NCBI GenBank assembly: GCA_949502235.1
Contig: CATBDC010000044.1
Span: 1 to 32,533, forward strand
From: an uncultured Lachnospiraceae bacterium
GTDB lineage: Bacteria; Bacillota; Clostridia; Lachnospirales; Lachnospiraceae
Direction: 5' to 3'
Length of the DNA: 32,533 bases
In this document: piece after piece, positions 30,551 to 32,533 of the stretch
Layout: every line of letters begins with the position of its first letter
How positions within the stretch are numbered: the stretch's first letter is position 1
Made by a program: the position numbers and the translations under genes
The notes under the pieces: model-generated
Databases searched by the model: none
The model's input: the letters and a program-made list of their open reading frames with translations, nothing else
What the model was told of the DNA's origin: nothing

Positions 30551-31852
30551 ATGGCAATTAATAGAATGAACTCTTACATGGGATATTATAATTACCAGTC
30601 ATCTATTAATAATTTCCGTTTGACACAGGCGCTTTCCAAGAATCAGCGGTTTATGGAGGCGATTACTCCGGTTTCGCGTGTATCATCGAATTCATACAGG
30701 AATACGTCCCTGACATCTAGTATGTCATTTGTGAAGGACTACAGCAGCAGTATGTCTGATCTGATGAATTCTGCCAATGCACTTAAGAGCTCCAACCAGA
30801 GCAGTGTTATGAATGATCTGGCTGTTACCAGCTCGAATGCAGAAGTAGCAACGGCTTCGGAGAAGCTGCCGGTGAGGTTTAAGCAGTCTGTAGATTTTGA
30901 TGTACAGCAGCTTGCCAGCGCCCAGGTAAATGTCAGTGAAGGAGTGAAGGCTTCTGCGAAAGCAGAATCCGATATGAATTTTACAGTCGGTAATGCCGCA
31001 AGCTCTGTAAATGTACAGGTAAGCGCTCTTAACAGCAATGGCTCGGCGAAGACGAATGCCGAGATGCTCAAAGAAGCAGCAAGCCAGATCAACAAACAGT
31101 CTTCTAATGTAAAAGCCAGCGTTGTACAGAAGGACGGCGTTGCGTCCCTGCAGCTTGAAGGCAGATATACGGGCGCGCTTAATACGTTTGAAGTAAGTGG
31201 AACACTTGGCGCGGCTAAGGGAGCTGACACTGTTAAGACGGAAGCAGCGAATTCAAAATATTCCATGACTACAGGCGGAGTGACGACACAGCATGAATCC
31301 TACAGCAATAATATTTCCCTCGATTCAACCAGAATCGGCGTGGAGCTTAAGGGTGTAGGAAAAGCTACAATTAAGGCTGATGTTGACTCTGAAAAAGTGG
31401 CTGGCGCAGTTGAAGACCTCGTAAAATCATATAATTCTTCGCTTAAGCTTTTAAACGATAATTATGACAGGGGAACAGGCGTTGACAAGCAGCTTCGTAA
31501 TCTTGTTGCAGGACTGGGCTCCGAACAGTCCTTAAAGCAGCTGGGAATTACTGTTAATAAGGATGCGACTCTTAAGTTTGATAAGAGCGCATTTGACAAG
31601 AATATGAAGGATAATCCGTCTCTGACCAAGAGTATTATTTCCGGTCCCGGCGGAATTGCCGACAGAGCCTTTAATAAAGGAGCCAGCGGAATGAACATAA
31701 GATCCAGTTCTTTGATTGATGGAGACTTGACAAATGCGCAGATGGATTCTATTACGAATCCTTACAGTGCATTCGGCTCTTTCTCAAAGAGCAGTGCTTA
31801 TGCAATGAACAATTATTCTGCTGTAGGCATGATGCTGAATTATCTGGTGTAA
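30551..31852 (+). CDS. FliD-like flagellum-associated protein
   Basis: 433-residue Ser/Asn/Ala/Lys-rich protein with no cysteine and no signal peptide, as in secreted flagellar axial proteins. Residues about 300-390 follow the FliD C-terminal pattern: VAGAVEDLVKSYNSSLKLL, then QLRNLVAGLG, LGITVNKDATLKFDKSAFD and GPGGIADRAFNKGASG. The canonical FliD N-terminal motif and the terminal coiled coil are not seen; the N-terminus is Tyr/Asn-rich (YMGYYNYQSSINN). A perfect SigD -10 box lies upstream, AGGAGG before the ATG, and a terminator after the gene. It may be a second cap-type, hook-associated or surface protein exported by the flagellar system. The exact role is unknown. Confidence 0.6.
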   Translation: MAINRMNSYMGYYNYQSSINNFRLTQALSKNQRFMEAITPVSRVSSNSYRNTSLTSSMSFVKDYSSSMSDLMNSANALKSSNQSSVMNDLAVTSSNAEVATASEKLPVRFKQSVDFDVQQLASAQVNVSEGVKASAKAESDMNFTVGNAASSVNVQVSALNSNGSAKTNAEMLKEAASQINKQSSNVKASVVQKDGVASLQLEGRYTGALNTFEVSGTLGAAKGADTVKTEAANSKYSMTTGGVTTQHESYSNNISLDSTRIGVELKGVGKATIKADVDSEKVAGAVEDLVKSYNSSLKLLNDNYDRGTGVDKQLRNLVAGLGSEQSLKQLGITVNKDATLKFDKSAFDKNMKDNPSLTKSIISGPGGIADRAFNKGASGMNIRSSSLIDGDLTNAQMDSITNPYSAFGSFSKSSAYAMNNYSAVGMMLNYLV

Positions 31853-31872
31853 GTTCATATTTGTATGCTTTT

Positions 31873-31904
31873 ACAGGAGGGGAATTGTCCCTCCTGTTTT
31901 GTTT
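31873..31904 (+). terminator. Intrinsic terminator after the FliD-like gene
   Basis: Nine-pair perfect stem, ACAGGAGGG (31873-31881) with CCCTCCTGT (31889-31897), a 7-base loop and a TTTTGTTT tail. It lies 20 bases after the stop codon. Confidence 0.9.
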
Positions 31905-31906
31905 GT

Positions 31907-32103
31907 GTTACTGTTCACTTCCGTTTACAGTCACACATTTCCTGTTACTGTTCACTCCGCTCACAGTAACCTTCGCAAATCCATTTAAAATTCGCTTCGC
32001 GAATGGGATTTGCTCACACCTGAATCACTTTCTTACGGACTTTGCAGTAAATGCAAAGTCCTGTGTGAACAGTAACCATTTCCTTACGGTGTGAGCAAAT
32101 CCG
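31907..32103 (-). repeat. Repeat cluster including MITE-like copy R2
   Basis: 31944-32076 is an inverted copy, about 90% identical, of the 134-base element at 22216-22349. It carries ends GTTACTGTTCAC (31944-31955) and GTGAACAGTAAC (32065-32076). Partial units flank it: GTTACTGTTCAC at 31907-31918, and a GTGTGAGCAAATCCG piece at about 32089-32103. This fills most of the 303-base stretch between the FliD-like gene and the tRNA. Reading frames across it resemble those over R1 only because the DNA repeats are alike; I do not call genes here. Confidence 0.8.
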
Positions 32104-32116
32104 TTAAAAAAGGGGA

Positions 32117-32145
32117 TTGACAATATAGGATAAGTTTAGTATAAT
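32117..32145 (+). promoter_or_regulatory. Consensus SigA promoter for tRNA-Ser
   Basis: Perfect TTGACA (32117-32122), a 17-base spacer and perfect TATAAT (32140-32145), 10 bases before the tRNA 5' end. Confidence 0.85.
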
Positions 32146-32155
32146 GAGTTTCGCT

Positions 32156-32243
32156 GGAGAAATACTCAAGAGGCTGAAGAGGCGCCCCTGCTAAGGGTGT
32201 AGGTCGGGTGACCGGCGCGAGGGTTCAAATCCCTCTTTCTCCG
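32156..32243 (+). tRNA. tRNA-Ser (anticodon GCU)
   Basis: 88-base class II tRNA. The acceptor stem GGAGAAA (32156-32162) pairs with TTTCTCC (32236-32242), followed by discriminator G. The D stem is CTC/GAG. The anticodon stem CGCCC/GGGTG holds the loop CTGCTAA, giving anticodon GCT, which reads AGC/AGU serine codons. There is a long variable arm, and the T arm is GAGGG-TTCAAAT-CCCTC. The 3' CCA is not encoded (CTA follows). Confidence 0.95.
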
Positions 32244-32245
32244 CT

Positions 32246-32288
32246 ACATAATATACTGCCTGTGCGATGCCCAGGCAGTATATTATGT
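32246..32288 (+). terminator. Perfect 17-bp hairpin after tRNA-Ser
   Basis: Inverted repeat 32246-32262 with 32272-32288, 17 perfect pairs and a 9-base loop, starting three bases after the tRNA. No T-run follows, so it may be a processing or weak termination structure. It abuts another GTTACTGTTCAC unit (32289-32300). Confidence 0.55.
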
Positions 32289-32300
32289 GTTACTGTTCAC
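32289..32300 (+). repeat. Solo end unit GTTACTGTTCAC
   Basis: Exact copy of the 12-base end of the MITE-like family, isolated after the tRNA hairpin. Confidence 0.5.
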
Positions 32301-32422
32301 ACTGAGGGATGTTAACGGAAGGGCATATTTTGTATCTGCAAAAACAAAAACCCTATATATAGCACTGGAAAAACTTTTGAAAAAATAATGTCAAAAAAAA
32401 TAAAAAAGTTTTAAAAAAAGTA

Positions 32423-32454
32423 TTGACATCCTCTTCAGTAAATGATATTATAAT
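32423..32454 (+). promoter_or_regulatory. Strong promoter, probably of an rRNA operon
   Basis: TTGACA (32423-32428) is followed by TATTAT after 17 bases (32446-32451); an overlapping TATAAT lies at 32449-32454. Upstream, 32375-32420 is an A/T-tract-rich stretch like an UP element. The transcript would start near 32460. Downstream, GAACCTTGAAAACTAAACA (about 32482-32500) resembles the leader found before 16S rRNA genes in many Firmicutes. The window ends before any 16S sequence, so the rRNA assignment is inference. The stretch 32301-32374 has nothing I can name. Confidence 0.65.
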
Positions 32455-32533
32455 CGAGCTGACCCGGTAAGGGGAAGCAAAGAACCTTGAAAACTAAACA
32501 ATAGACAACAACCCTGAAGATTCTTTTGAAAAG

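Overview
The window is a large motility locus from a Gram-positive, probably Lachnospiraceae-like member of the Clostridia. The evidence is a Bacillus/Clostridium-type flagellar gene order (flgE, flbD, motAB, fliM, fliY, fliOPQR, flhB, flhA, then a SigD/FliA-class sigma factor), a FliY in place of a simple FliN, the CheC/CheD/CheV chemotaxis set, strong Shine-Dalgarno sequences, frequent GTG/TTG starts and moderate G+C. I cannot name the genus.

Layout. From 101 to 16349 all genes are on the + strand and tightly packed, many overlapping or within 25 bases: hook protein, FlbD, stator (MotA, MotB), switch (FliM, CheY, a FlgC-type rod protein, FliY), export gate (FliO, P, Q, R, FlhB, FlhA), SigD, two FlgF/FlgG-type rod proteins, CheC, CheD and CheV. 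A degenerate EAL-HDOD protein, a SprA-like HExxH protein and a chemoreceptor with an extracytoplasmic CZB-type zinc site follow, up to 19973. From 19974 to 20542 there is no gene. This stretch holds two inverted copies of a roughly 240-base folded element whose long basal stem differs between copies by matched changes on both arms. Two minus-strand genes follow, a ComFB-domain protein and a ParA-type ATPase. Divergent from them are fliD, fliS and a small coiled-coil chaperone-like gene. Then come a minus-strand secreted C39-type peptidase, an FtsE-like ATPase without FtsX, a degenerate nucleotidyltransferase-like protein, a second chemoreceptor and a FliD-like protein. The window ends with dispersed repeats, a tRNA-Ser(GCU) gene and what looks like an rRNA promoter and leader.

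How it works together. The first half encodes hook, motor and export machinery plus SigD, which would then transcribe late genes. Good SigD-type -10 boxes (GCCGATAA, GCCGATAT) lie upstream of fliD and of the FliD-like gene, and weaker ones lie upstream of the nucleotidyltransferase-like gene and the C39 peptidase. CheC, CheD, CheV and FliY are the adaptation and CheY-P removal side of Bacillus-type chemotaxis. Not present in this window are flagellin, fliL (its usual place between motB and fliM is empty), flhF, flhG, cheA, cheB, cheR and cheW. The ParA-ComFB pair is a candidate for a positioning or second-messenger module in this locus.

Most notable: (1) the paired covarying elements at 19983-20531; (2) the ParA-ComFB pair; (3) a MITE-like repeat family with GTTACTGTTCAC ends, found in both SigD-promoted 5' leaders; (4) a FliY linker with two tandem CheY-binding-like motifs; (5) an orphan FtsE-like ATPase lacking its Q-loop glutamine.
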